This document shows positions 44,240 to 56,253 of a stretch of 64,000 bases of DNA, piece by piece. Location: NCBI GenBank assembly GCA_026874595.1, contig CM049313.1, forward strand, positions 77,078,659 to 77,142,658. The letters run 5' to 3'. Position 1 is the first letter of the stretch. Each line of letters starts with the position of its first letter. The translations under genes were made by a program, and so were the position numbers. Origin of the DNA: Sipunculus nudus. Lineage: Eukaryota; Annelida; Sipuncula; Golfingiida; Sipunculidae. The notes under the pieces are model-generated. The model searched no databases, had not been told where the DNA came from, and saw only the letters and a list, made by a program, of their open reading frames with translations.

Positions 44240-44416
44240 CTGGTCAAGTTAACATTGACTTATTATTTTCCTTATTTTAGATGACATCTCCTCATAATTT
44301 CCATTCTCAAGGCATTTTATGATCTTTAACAGAAATGGATCTTCTTTGTAATTGTGCCAGTTGATCTATTCCCATTACTGCAGTACCAATATCACATGTC
44401 AATGCTCCCTCTGGGC

Positions 44417-45133
44417 TCAAATCCCCCTGCAAATCATTATCAGTAGATATCTTTGTAAATTTTGAACATCATCACTAGATTTACAATTTTCACAGACAAA
44501 ATCCATATCACCAGCCTCCTCAGGATCAACACCAACACATCTATCATGAAACCACCCAGAACAGTTTTCACGTTGGACCCAGTCTATCACATCATCAGTA
44601 GGCTTTGTACAGTTGTAATGATCAAAAACTTCCTTTTCAACTTCTAATAACCCCACACAAATTATGCTTTCAAATCTAGTATCTCTACAAAATGCATCTG
44701 GTACCACATGTAATTTACCCTTCCTGTATTTAATTTCAATATCAAAATCTTGTACACTTAGTACCCAACGATACAGTCTTGGGAAAAAATTTGTTTTGGT
44801 AGTGAAGATCCAAGTTAGTGCCATGTGATCTGTAACAACCACTGTATGTCTGCCCTCAATATATGGACGCCATTTACCTAAGGCCCATACAACCGCAAGG
44901 ATTTCACGCTCAGTTATACTATAATTTCTTTCTGCTTTTGTTAAAGTTCTGCTACTAAATCCTATTGGACGCAACACGCCATTCTGTACCTGATTTAAAG
45001 ATGCACCCAAACCCATATTACTGGCATCTGTATGCAATTCCAATCCCCATGCTTGCACTTCTGTGTGGGCCAAACATGGAGCTTCACACAGTTTATTCTT
45101 TAATTCCTCAAAAGCTACATCACATTCAGTCAA
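44417..45133 (-). pseudogene. Gypsy-PHD RNase H fused to PHD-like finger
   Basis: Residues 1-150 are the RT end and RNase H: LELHTDASNMGLGASL, ITEREILAVVWALGKW, VVTDHMALTW, VVPDAFCR. Residues 171-218 read HYNCTKPTDDVIDWVQRENC, then SGWFHDRCVGVDPEEAG and DFVCENC, which match a PHD finger (C4HC3). Of the eight expected ligands, C175, C191, H196, C199, C214 and C217 are present. The expected cysteines at 173 (Y) and 188 (R) are replaced, each explicable by one transition. PHD fingers read histone H3 tails, so in an element it could guide integration. The finger lies in frame after RNase H and before the integrase zinc domain. Confidence 0.8.
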
Positions 45134-45166
45134 CCATAGCCATTTGACCCCTTGGCACCTTAACTG

Positions 45167-45961
45167 TTACAAAGGTTCTGAAATTGACGCACAATCAGGT
45201 ATAAATTTAGAAAACCACCCAAGCATGCCCAAAAATCTATCCATCTCCCGCCTGTTTGGGGGGGTTGCATAATTTACTATTGCCTCCACTTTATCTGGGC
45301 AAGTGGAAATACCCACCTCTGTAACCCCATGGCCAACATATGTGGTGTCCTTAAGAAAGAATTTACTTTTCTCATTATTGGCAGTCAAACCAGCTTCTCT
45401 CAGGCTTAATAATACTTCTTTGAGATGAACAGCATGTTCCTCCCTCATGGAAGAATCACATCATCAATATGTACTGTACAATATTTACCCAAACAACCAC
45501 ATTTTTCAATACCTTTTCCATCAAATGCTGAAAAGTTTAAAAAGGTAACACCTTAAATTGATACAAATTTCCCCCAAGTAAAAAAGCTGTCAACTCTCTG
45601 TCTCCCTTCCTAAAGCTAACCTGCCAGAATCCCGATTTGAGGTCCAATACTGAGAAAATTCTAGCCCCAGATACTGAAGATAACAATTTTTCCAGTGTTC
45701 CAATACTATCTGTAATTACATCAGAAAATTCAACTTTTAAAGCATCAATTATTTGATTCTGGTCCTCGTCTTAAAAAAAGACAAGGGTTGGGCAAATGAT
45801 ACATCTTCCTTTATCTTAGGTTCTGTTTTAGATACTCTGCCAAGAAGTGGCCATTTTACCTTTGGTTTGACAGATGATAACCAATATTCACCAGCTGCAA
45901 AATCTACTGTAAGCCTCACTTTATAAATAAAGCTCTGGCCCAACACCACTGGGGTTGACAT
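45167..45961 (-). pseudogene. Gypsy-PHD RT
   Basis: The end of the protease-RT linker lies at 45749-45961 (VVLGQSFIYKVRLTVDF). The catalytic box is degenerate, VHIDDVIL near 45455-45475. The thumb is at 45167-45448 (REEHAVHLKEVLLSLREAGL, FFLKDTTYVGHGVTEVGI, MDRFLGMLGWFSKFI). The palm between 45480 and 45740 is broken, with stops. Confidence 0.72.
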
Positions 45962-46023
45962 ATTTTAAACTACAATGCATTCAACACAAGAAATGATCAC
46001 ACAACATTCAATGTCAAGCAATA

Positions 46024-46581
46024 TTACGCCAGCTGGAGCATACAACCGTCAAACCATTTGAGGGCAATATTGTCTGGTCTGTCAATCTTGTCTTGAACTC
46101 CCAATTTTTTACAGACTTCTTCTGTTATTATTGTAACAGAGGCTCCTGAGTCTACAAGCCCGTGGGTTTCAAACCCGTTCATCTTTAATTCAACCAATGG
46201 ACCTAAATCCACTGAAAGTTTTTCACACTTTTTAAGATACCATACATTTGCAAGGGGGTTAAATTCATATTGTAAGTCAGACTGTATCCCCTGATTGCTC
46301 ACTGAGGTAAATCTGACATTTTCTTTTCTTTTATTATTTACATGCTCTTTATTATTACCACCAGACTTTATTAATTTCGGACAATCTCGCTTGATGTGTC
46401 CCAGCTCACCACAACTAAAACATGCATCAGAGTAGCGATGTGAAGTCCGTTTGATGTCTCTGTTATTGCTTACACCACCTCTTGCAGGACTTCTGTTGTC
46501 ATTCCCAGCCAAGGTGGAATTCTCATTGGCCAATTCGTAGCTGGCATGTGGTTGCGTATGTGACAAAACAAATGATGACAT
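46024..46581 (-). pseudogene. Gypsy-PHD zinc knuckle and protease
   Basis: CFSCGELGHIKRDC is a CX2CX4HX4C nucleic-acid-binding knuckle. Further on, GLVDSGASVTIITEEVCKKL is an aspartic protease with an intact DSGA. The frame stops near 46024 and resumes elsewhere. Confidence 0.85.
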
Positions 46582-46596
46582 CTTTCTTGTGGTGCA

Positions 46597-48025
46597 CTAA
46601 TGACAAGCATACTGGTCAGCCAACTCGGTTATTTCACACAAAGGTTTTCCAGCAGTGTCAGCCTTCATCAGTTTAAGGTGTAATGTTTCATCAGCTACAC
46701 ATTTTAACAGTTGTCCTTTAATCAGTTTCTCAAAAACTCTCACAAATGATGTATTTTCCATTAACTCATCATCTGGCACTAGCCAGTAGTTCAGGTACTC
46801 ACGTAATCTAAACACAAGATCTGAAAATGTCTCTGAGCTATCTTTCCTTGCATTGTAATAGTTCAATCTGTAAACTTCTGGAGTCAATTTATACTGTTTC
46901 AATATAGCCAGACGTACTTTCTGAAAGTCTGTTCTATCTTCATTTAATAGAGCATCATAGGCTTTCTGTGCAGGTCTGGTCAAATATGGCTCTAGGGTCC
47001 TCAGTTTCATATAGGGTCCTCAGTTTCATATATCCCCTTAGCCACATCTTCAAATGTTCTCAAATATATTCTAATGTCATCCTCTTTTCTGAGTTTTTTA
47101 ATTTCTCTCAACCTAGGTAAACCTCTCTGTTTACTACTGTTATTATTTGCCATTACTGCTATCAATTGTTCCAAATCATGTTTCTGTTGTGGCAGCTCGT
47201 GTGAGCTGTTTGTGTTCAGTGTCCCATATAAATATAATGTAGTCCTCCAAAGGGGAATATCTCGTCTTTATTCCTCATCTGACACATATATATATACACA
47301 GTATTTATATAGATATATCCAGGTTCACAAATTACTATATTGATTATTCTCCAGTGATACACTCCAGTAGTTCTAGCTTACCAGGAGGCTTCAATATGAC
47401 ATAGTACAGGTTCTTCTTATTCTCTATTCTTAACACATATTATCACCAGGTTACGTCAGCCATCAGCCCCCTCACCCCTATGGTGCAGCATCAGCATCTC
47501 ATGATCTCTATTGCCAGTATTGTCCTTGCTGTCGTACCTGGCGTTGGCAGATTCTCAGTGTAATTTCCCCCCCTGCTACCCAGACCGGGGGTTTATAAGG
47601 TCTCTAACCCTTGCACAGGGTGGTGCAATATGCTGACCTGTTACAAACTGATGAAATCAGTAGCAAGGGCTGTTGGAGCCTGATGCAATATCAGAGCAAT
47701 TAGTTCTGGTGGCCCCTTGTTTTGGTCACATGACCAGTGTCCCAGAATTTATGGCCTCAACATTTTTCTCCTAGGATTTTTGTCCCTGACATTTCCTCTG
47801 TCCCTCTAAATGTTCAAGAATGGCAAGAATACTACTGTCAGGGCTGGCGAAAGTGGTGACTTTTTCTTCATTTTCTTTAATAACAGGTAGACTAGCAAGT
47901 GCTTCAATTTTATCTTCTTTTGTTTTCAACTGCAACAAGTCTAGCCTATTCATATGACACAGTTCTGTCAGATAGTCATTTGTATAATGTTGTAAATATT
48001 TTATATGGTCTTCCTTTCCAGCCAT
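46597..48025 (-). pseudogene. Gypsy-PHD gag, split by solo LTR
   Basis: The N-terminus (47792-48025, start ATG at 48025) has HYTNDYLTELCHMNRLDLLQL, a SAP-like helix pattern found at gypsy gag starts. After the solo LTR the reading resumes at 47180, and removing that insert restores the frame exactly. The capsid part (46597-47010) has LTRPAQKAYDALLNEDRTDF, LKQYKLTPEVYRLNYYNAR, FSDLVFRLREYLNYWL. A 19-bp tandem duplication at about 46993-47031 (atagggtcctcagtttcat) shifts the frame. Confidence 0.8.
47185..47791 (-). repeat. Solo LTR, 607 bp
   Basis: TG...CA ends (TGTCAGGGAC at the start and GCCACAACA at the end on the minus strand), flanked by TTTC on both sides (47181-47184 and 47792-47795). 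It interrupts a gag frame that becomes continuous without it. AATAAA on the minus strand near 47263 fits an LTR polyadenylation signal. Orientation is inferred from that signal. The element of origin is not in this window. Confidence 0.8.
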
Positions 48026-48212
48026 TATGAAAAATCTATACCATTATAAAGTTCATGAAGAGTAAACAGTTCTCAAAGTCGACTAAACAAATTTTCCAAT
48101 ATGGCGACCTACCAGTAGTACCACATGGTTCACACATGTGACTGTCTTGAACATACCGGGCTACCCTTGAATGTTTTCCTCCTCTCTTTCTCAATGTCCC
48201 TGCATATTAAAT

Positions 48213-48226
48213 CACGTTGGGCGCCA
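48213..48226 (-). other. Candidate tRNA-Lys-type primer binding site
   Basis: The minus strand reads TGGCGCCCAACGTG, the start of the classic lysine-tRNA primer site. It lies about 190 bp upstream of the gag start at 48025. A TG (48228) follows on the plus strand, as expected at an LTR inner edge. Confidence 0.6.
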
Positions 48227-48429
48227 ATGAGGTGTTCTTTCGTTCACTGCCATGCACTGGACCTAAATCAGAGGCAAAACACCAAAATACTTGGACTGGG
48301 CTTTATTCCATCAGCTAGGTCACTGTTGGTCACTCACGTCCTATCAGAGTGGTGCCATATTCGATACTGGCGATTGCCAGTCATACAAGTGCGCATGCGC
48401 ATTTACAATTTGCGCAGATAACCTCCCTG

Positions 48430-49350
48430 CATACATGTAAACTCACTACAGGATCAAGCTGTGAGACTGCTGTTGGCGTTCTCATAGCAACGATGCTGCT
48501 CACATGAGGCCAGGCTGCCTGATATGAAAACGCGAGGGAATCGTCAGGAGCCTTGTGATGCCCTAATATGCAAATATCAGGGATTCACCATACGGACTTT
48601 ACAGGGCTTTAGTGATAAGAGCTGGCACTGAGTTAGGTCTATCGGTACATTGGATCATGTTTTATTTTAAGAATTTTATTAGTAAATGCAAAAATTAAAG
48701 CCCAGGCAGGGCTACTGGGAGTATAGCAGTTTCTAACCAGTCACTGAACAGAAAGTCTTGTCCCAACATATTAATGATTATCGCTCAAGCCTTCAAGTTG
48801 GGAGGTGTTTATAGTACATTCAGTCTGTCATACAACATGGTTACTTATGGCACCTGACTGGATGTTTGACATCTAATGCATTAGTCTTTTGACATGGCAT
48901 GGTCTTGCTACAAATAACAGACCAGGACAAATATAAGCACACAGCTCCGGCATCACCTGATGCATAACACAACAGATAGCTCAAGGGTGCCAGCATAACC
49001 ACAGATGGAAAACAGGGGGCGTGAGCTTTAGGAAATATCTTATCTCACTTAAACTCTGTTTTAAACAGAATATCCCATAAATTGAGATCAAGACCTTTCC
49101 TATGAGAGTGACCTTGACTTTGAATATTGCCATATATGGTAAAAATCATTAATATCTCAATAAGGGATGCATGGATTGGTCCAAAAATCAAGTTGAACAA
49201 AGATAGCTTTGTCTTCTGCATAAGAAAGGTGGGCCACCTTCTGTCCTTTTCTTGTTTCTTGTTTTCGTGCCTTCTACTACCCCATCATTGCCACTTGACA
49301 GTACTGTGAGCATTATAATTATAAGTAAAAAACCAATGGACAGATTGGGC
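48430..49350. other. Unassigned DNA
   Basis: I see no coding signal, tandem repeat or terminal repeat here. Confidence 0.4.
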
Positions 49351-49359
49351 TAAAATTAT

Positions 49360-49990
49360 GCATGTTCATTGTCTTGGATACCTTCATCTTGTAACCAAGA
49401 CTGGTAGTGCCATCTGCAATAGTTTTTGTGTGTTGTCCATCTGTACATGTGCTTTCGGTAAAAATTATATCTCAGGAATGGTTCAAGGTATTGGTCTGAA
49501 ATTTAGCTTATCCTTCCATCTTTGAGAGTTTCTTGTAAAGTTGAGAGGTGGCACCACCTACCTTACTGTTTACATAGGATTAATTAATTCCCTTTTATCA
49601 TGAATGATTTGCCGGTTTGGCCTGAAATTGTGCTTGTTTTTGGATTTTGGATACCTCCATCTGGTGTTCAAGACTGGTGGCACCATCTTCAATCATTTTC
49701 ATGTGGTGTCTGTCAGTAAATTTGCTGTAGGTGAAAATTGTTCATATCTGAGGAGTCATTCAGTGTGTTGGTCTTAAATTTGGCATGTACATCCACCTTG
49801 TGGAGTTTCCTGTTTTCTGTTTTCAAAGTATAAATAAATGCCCTATTTTCAGGAATGATTTGTAATGGCCTGTATTTGTGCTTGTCTATAGATCTTGGAT
49901 ACCTCCATCTCATATTCAAGACTGCTGGCACTAACTGCAATAGTTGTGCAACCAGACAGGTGGCACCACCTACCTTACCATTTTAATACT
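49360..49990. repeat. Three-copy degenerate tandem repeat, unit about 250-270 bp
   Basis: Copies each contain a ttggatacctccatct-like start, caagactggtggcacc and a late ggcaccacctaccttac segment, at about 49371, 49645 and 49890. No coding signal. Confidence 0.6.
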
Positions 49991-50399
49991 AAAATTAATC
50001 CTCTTTTCTCAAGAGAGATTCACGATATTGGCCCCCATATTTGATGAAAAATAGAAATAACAAAGTGGCTTCTTTTCAATACCTGACTTGCCTACTCTGT
50101 TTTTCTTGCCTCCGCCTGGAGGGCATATGTTCATCCCCATCTGTGTGTGTTGAATAGATTTTTGTGTGCATCCGGAACATGATCCTGATGAAGGAATGTC
50201 ATCAAGGAATATTCATGTAGAGTCATTTATACACAAATGAACCTGGGCTGAATAAGTGAAAGCAAACATATGTTTGGTAGCCTGCCATAATAAGGACCCT
50301 TCATATTGTGAAGGCTTGTAGATTTCTAGATTTTTCAATTCATTCATGAATCTAAGTCAGATCTTTCAGTTACAAGGAGAGGCTTATGATCACATTTTT

Positions 50400-51840
50400 T
50401 AGCTCAGCTGACTATAAGTCATCTGAGCTATAGTAGTGGTCCATTGTCCATCGTACCTCCATCTGTCTGTCCGTCCGTCCGTCCGTAGATGTGGCATGTG
50501 TTGAAACTGTAAGACCTAGGAATCCAAAATTTGGCATAATGTTAGATGTCCCCAAGATCTCCTACCAGGCCGAAAACTGGGTCTTTGCGACTTCGTTCCT
50601 TTGAGAAATTTTTTATTAAAAACCTATTTTCACACTTCAGGACTGCCTAATATCAAAACTACTCATCTGTTTTTCCTCATATTTACCATAAATATTCCCC
50701 TATATAGTTCCTATGTACATGCCAGAAATTATGTCTGTATTATATAATTTCAAAATGTTATGGGCCCAAACATAATGCATTTTGTAAAAAATCAGGAAAG
50801 ATATTTGATCACTTAACACAAAACATGTTAAAGCAATGGACTTTTTTCCAGTAATATAACTTAAATTAATCAAAATTAAATTGTATACCCAAAATTAGAT
50901 CAAAATCTTTTAAATTTTTTAAAATATTAACAAAAATAAAAAATTGGTACCTTAAATTTTGCCCAACTTTAACCATGGCACGTTTTTTTCCTGTAAGTAC
51001 TGTGGATTTAATTTTCACAGCATGTTTTTGTAAGCATTTTGTCTGTAAATACCGAAAATTTGAAACCATTTGATCAAAACTGTAGATTTTATTCAAGTTT
51101 TCAATCACCATGTAACATATTGTTTACATCAAGCTAGTGTTATGCAGTTTGCAAGAGCTCAGCTCCCCAGCTTCAGCTCTCAGTTCCTAAAATTTGGCAT
51201 ACAATAAGATGTCTCCAAAATCCCCTACCATGCCAAGAATTTGGTCACTAGGACTTTATACCTTCCAGATATTAATGAAAAACTTCATTTTTCCATTAAA
51301 AACCCATTGTTACACTTCAAGACTGCCTAATATCAAACCACTGATCTGACTTTAATCATATATAATATACATATTTATCTATACATTTTCTATGCACATG
51401 CCAGAAATGATGTCAGTACTGGGTAATTGTTTTAAGTTATGGGCCCAAATATAATGCACTTTGTAAAAAATCAAGAAATATATTTACTCCCTTAACAAGA
51501 GGATTGCTGAATCTAGAGATATTTTGTCAGGGATGTAGCATTATTTTATCAAGATTCAATTGAATACCCAAAATCTGAATTTTTCTGAATTTTTCAAATT
51601 TTATATGTTATTAGTATAAATATAAAATTAGTACCTTAAATTTTTCCCAACTTGTTTGTTTCCTGTGAGCACTGTTGATATAATTTTCATATCATGCACA
51701 CATAAGGATTTCAGCTTTTTAGTTTAGAAAGCTGAAAGAAATTGGTCCAAAATTGTAGCTTTTATTAATGTTTTTATGAGACCATGTCAGACCTTAGCTC
51801 TCCCCAGCCCCTCTTGAGTCACCTGTATGTTGACCTTTCA
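50400..51840. repeat. Dispersed repeat in two diverged tandem copies
   Basis: The first copy starts with agctcagctgactataagtc and a CCGT microsatellite (50468-50488). Motifs such as aaaatttggcataatgttagatgtcc, ttacacttcaagactgcctaatatcaaa and atgggcccaaa (shown in part) recur about 670 bp later (about 50515-51175 and 51175-51830). The style is that of common mollusc-type dispersed repeats, which is inference. Confidence 0.6.
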
Positions 51841-51849
51841 TCAAATTAT

Positions 51850-52960
51850 GCACGCTTGACGCGAGGCATACACTGGAGCAGCCAGGCAGCTTATGGCCAG
51901 CCACAGTTGATCCAGGTGATAACCCAACTAATCTAGTAGTTTTAACTAACAACATAACAATAAACAATAAATTAATAAATTTTTATAGTTTTTTAATAAC
52001 AAATTAAAGAAAAATGAAAAAGGAATTTGTTAGTTGATAATAACAGGAAATTAACTTGCAGTTACTGATGATATAAGAATCTTTTATCGATTGATAGAAT
52101 GTCACATATTCCAAATAACACCATGCAGTCACCTATGGTATTTTTCAGTTCAATTTTAATGATGAAAAAATAAATCATATTATTCATTACTTATCATTAG
52201 GGATCATATGAAGGAAATTAATGATAGACAAAGATGCAGTTGATAATATTAATCTAGATTCCTGCTGTGTTTAGTGTGTACATTGATGTGAAATTAGTCC
52301 AAAATGAATATATTACATTTATTTTTTTTAATATGAATAAAAGCCATAAAACCAGGTACTTATGATCATTATTTAAATTTGTGAATTTTGTATATTCTGG
52401 ATTCTCAACATCATTGTATGGTGAAAACTGAATAAATACCAGACATGGTGCGAATACTTTGCAAATGTATTTGAATACAATTATGAATAAGTACTCCATT
52501 TTAAAATTTCTTGCATAAGAATGGGAATTCAGGTAAAAATGAAAGTGTATGAATACCAGTGCAAATACTTTCAAAATGTATTCATGAATGCATTCATGAA
52601 AATATTCTTTGGTATTATTTTAATAATCATTTCAGTTGTATTTTATTTAAAAAAATCATATGATTCTCTTATTATTTTTAATAAAAATAATTTGGGACAA
52701 TTTGTTATTATTTTTAATAAATAGTTAAACTCTTATATTATATGTTCTGCTTATAAGTTTTATGGCCAAGTCAAAATCTGTGTGACAATAGCACTCCATT
52801 TGTTAATAAAATAAATGAAATCAATCCTGTTCCCTGTCTCCAAAGATACTATCAAAATCATACATAAGCTAAACACCCACAACTCATAATACAGCTTATA
52901 TCTATTTCCACACAAAACAAGCATGTACCTCATTTCTAAATCATATTTTTTATCATATAT
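51850..52960. other. AT-rich unassigned DNA
   Basis: Long A/T-rich stretch; the open frames are low-complexity and not credible as genes. Confidence 0.45.
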
Positions 52961-52963
52961 AAC

Positions 52964-52994
52964 AGCTGAGCGCCGTGACCCATGGGTCCCTTGT
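52964..52994. repeat. Short dispersed repeat end (second copy)
   Basis: Near-identical to 80-111, differing at two positions. It directly precedes the donor side of the exon at 53017-53191. Confidence 0.5.
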
Positions 52995-53016
52995 TTAAAT
53001 AAAGGTAAAGTCTCAC

Positions 53017-53191
53017 CTGAATCTCACAATATGTGGTAAAGCAGGAAGCAGTTGTTCAGGAAAACATCTTTCAGAGCGTTATGTGCCAGTTCTCTTTTTT
53101 TTTCTCTGTCACCCAGAGGCTCATGGGTGCATTTACATCTGGCCCATTCATGAACACCTCTGGTTTTAGCCAAAACCCCATTCCACATGTC
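53017..53191 (-). pseudogene. Transposase-like exon, downstream part of copy 2
   Basis: On the minus strand it is bounded by an acceptor (tttttttcag) and a donor (CAG|GTGAGA). It reads RGVHEWARCKCTHEPLGD, then AHNALKDVFLNNCFLLYH. This fits the C-terminal part of the same invertebrate transposase-like family as 53620-55925 (VHEW...C.HEPL...HxALKxVxLxx). A stop and an A-rich run disturb the end. Confidence 0.5.
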
Positions 53192-53619
53192 CTGAAAAAA
53201 AATAAGCAGGATGAATTTCTTAACACTGCAATTAATTTATTGTGATATTATATATCAACATATTTCTTGTAACAAAAAAAATATTATGTAAGCAGTTAGA
53301 CAACCTTTTCCATGATTTACATTCTTGAAATATGTCTTTGGATTCCCATTTGCCTATACTGACAAACTATCGCCTGCTGAGTTGCTGAAGATTATATATA
53401 TGAACAAGAATTTGTACTATCAGCACTGACATCATATTCATCTTTTTTTAAAGAGGGACTTTCACTTTATACAATGGCAAACAGAGCCCAATCCATATAG
53501 GGAATCAAGGTTATAGTGGTTGCAACACATCCATAGGATACAAACCTCTTAAATAGTTATTTATTGCAAATGTCAAAATATAATTATAGTGTAAAAATAT
53601 ATTATATATAAATAAATAA

Positions 53620-55925
53620 ATATATATATATATATATATATCTTTTTATACTTAAAAATTGTGATAAAGTTACCTCTTGTAATAAAAGCAAGTGAAATTT
53701 TAAAGTAAGAATTGCCAGCCTTTTAATGTATGAGTCAACAATGAAAGCCACCTGCCCAACCATACAGTCATTCAGTTGGTGATACAGAAAGCAAAGCCCA
53801 AAGATGTGATAGTCTGAGAAAAAAATTAAAACAGGAAAGTTGTGTCATTTTTGTTTTTATACATACACAAGTTTCTGACCTTGAAATACTCTACATCACC
53901 CTTGTATTCTCCTGCACAGTGCCACAGATGACTTGACACACTGGAGACCTACACTTCCAAATCTCTGCTTGATTTCCTTTTAGCAGCCTCTGTAATAAAA
54001 GAGCAAACATATCAAATACATGTACAAACATTATATAACATGCACTTCATGTATAGGAACCCTTAGCTTCTCACCCGATTTAATTTTCTTTTATACACAG
54101 ATGTATGTTCACAATGATAGCATCATTTGATCAGAGGATATTTTTTTCTAGATCATATTTTAACATTGTTGGACATGTTTCTGAAGTGTATAAATCATGA
54201 TAATTTATCTTATCCTCACCTCCGACAGTTTTTTCACAAAGTTTTTGGCAACACGCTACAGGTCGAATGAATGAAAGATGTTTGGATAATTCTTGCCTGC
54301 AAAAGATCAAACAAGGTGTAATCAGTACCTTGGCATGAAGTGAAACCTGCATGCAATTATATACCTTTGGAGAGAAAGACTAGAAGCAAACACAGATGAT
54401 TCTTCACTCATATGACCATAATAAATGCATTCACAACACATGATATCTGCAACTTGCCTCTTAGACAAAACATTTTTTATCAATTCTAAAGAATTTTAAT
54501 ACTAACACTTTATAAAATAACTAAATACTAAGGAGAGAGACCAACATTGGTGTTAAAGCAAAATTTTCTTAGCAACTGGAGAAACATTTTTTCACAAAAC
54601 TTGTATGTGGTATTAAGACCAATACAGGACCTGGCCAGCACCTGTTTCATGAAATCCAACAGGTGAACATCAATACCTCTCATTGAATTCCTACTTAACA
54701 GACTATTTATCTGACCATGTTGTTCAGTCACAACCTAAGACAATTTGCACATGCACACCTTAGACAGCTTTGCAAGGCCCTTTGCAAACCTAAACTTCTC
54801 CATATTAAGACTTTTCTCCTCTGTCTGCTTTTTGTCCACATTCTCAAGAGCCAGGATATCATCGCTACTGTGGTCCATGAATGTGTATGTCACCTAGGTA
54901 CTGAGCTGAAAATCCAGGACTGTCATTATGACCATCCCCCCTGAAAGACATATGCCAGTTTTTCTGAGTGTTTGAATCCAAATTGAATAAGATTGTTCAT
55001 ATTATGCACCAATCATTTATAATAAGCATCTTGGCTGTCTGCAACAGAAAATGGGACTTTGGAATCATCTTCTGTTATTTTCTTACTTACTTATATTGGT
55101 GAAATACCCATTATTCCATGGCTGTACTAATATTTTCATTGATGATGGCCCAATAGATGACCACATCTTCTTTATTATCTGTCAGTAGTTTTCCATAAAT
55201 GCTTCAACACAAATGTTCATATTTACCTTGTACTATAACATCTTTATTGGCATACTGTTCATGTGTTCAAGGATCCCTTGCCAGTAGGCCTTTACTGCTG
55301 GAACACAACAATGCGACTGTAATCTGTGGTAGGTCACCTTGCTCACACAACCAATATATGCAAATCTACACATCCACACATCAAGCCAAATGTACTCATA
55401 GTTATTGCCAGACAGAAGGCTGCTGGTGGCTAACTTGATATCCCCCAGATTGATGCCTCTCACACAGGGCTGTGACCACCAGGTGTAAGCCGTATGATTC
55501 TTGCTGCATGTCTGCAACTGAACCAATATAACATGAAAACCAAAAAAATGTCAGATCTAATATTTAATTTATTTATCAATTATTTCAATGCTGCTGTGTT
55601 GGCACCAGTGAGGGGTAATCCTCCAAAAAGCAGACATATTTTTCATTTAAAATATCCCTTTTTTGGCTACATCTGCAAATAAATTATGTCTTCCTATGAT
55701 ATGAATCATTCTTGGGAGACAATATGTCTGTAGCAGTATGAAGCTACACATAAAATACTAACATAAGTGTCAACTTACACATAAATGTTTATCACAGATC
55801 AAACATTTATTAATTTGCCTTGTAAAATGAGGGTAAGTGATTCAAAAAGAGATTTACAGGGCTCAAAAAAATATTTTGGGCTCCACTTGTCCTCCAGACA
55901 CTAACAAGTCAAAAGTAACTTGTAC
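53620..55925 (-). pseudogene. Multi-exon DDE transposase-like pseudogene, copy 2
   Basis: Homologous to 31500-33130 plus 42485-42737, but uninterrupted. It includes the extra exon part absent from copy 1 (55233-55526: QPCVRGINLGDIKLATSSLL, HRLQSHCCVPAVKAYWQGIL) before the donor at about 55222. It then has GGDGHNDSPG (about 54950), the DL-stop-VAKNFVKKL exon (TAG at 54256-54258) and the WHCAGEYKGDVEYFK exon (about 53890-54000). A deletion after WQGILE breaks the frame that copy 1 keeps open there. TA microsatellites (53610-53640 and 31500-31515) mark one edge of both copies. Confidence 0.6.
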
Positions 55926-56105
55926 TCAAAACTTGATCTTGTCTCATATGCTGAACCTGGCACTTCAAAGACAACCATTTCTTTCCACCTCCTCCATTTG
56001 ACACTGATCCTGGGCAGGATAATCTTCACTGAAATGTTTAACAAGCTTTTCAAGTTCATCATGGCCAAATACAGCTAGGTTCTCCCTCTTCATTGGCCAT
56101 GTGCT
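55926..56105 (-). pseudogene. ZNF862/hAT-like pseudo-exon (tentative)
   Basis: After an acceptor (gttttcag) near 56105 the minus strand reads KRENLAVFGHDELEKLVKHF, then QMEEVER. The YGxxELxxLxxHF type of sequence occurs in ZNF862-like proteins. It may be related to the zinc-finger relic at 705-1073, or be unrelated. It lies just outside the duplicated block. Confidence 0.35.
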
Positions 56106-56253
56106 GAAAACAAATATTCTAAAGAGGCACCATTTGCACTTTTGAATTTTTTTTAGCTTTGGAGTTAGTTAGATCGTTCATATAAAGAATGACACCATCT
56201 TGATGTGTAACATGAAGGTTTAATCAGCTCTAGATCGACATCAAATCTCTAAA

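Larger units (their letters stand above)
43190..48227 (-). mobile_element. Gypsy-PHD: Ty3/gypsy element with PHD-like segment in pol
   Basis: This minus-strand element has a candidate primer binding site at 48213-48226, gag starting at 48025, a CCHC knuckle, protease, RT, RNase H, a PHD-like zinc finger, then integrase. Gag is split by a 607-bp solo LTR (47185-47791). I could not find a matching LTR pair, so the ends are approximate; the 5' LTR would begin at 48228 and run upward. Dead through frameshifts in most modules. Confidence 0.75.
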
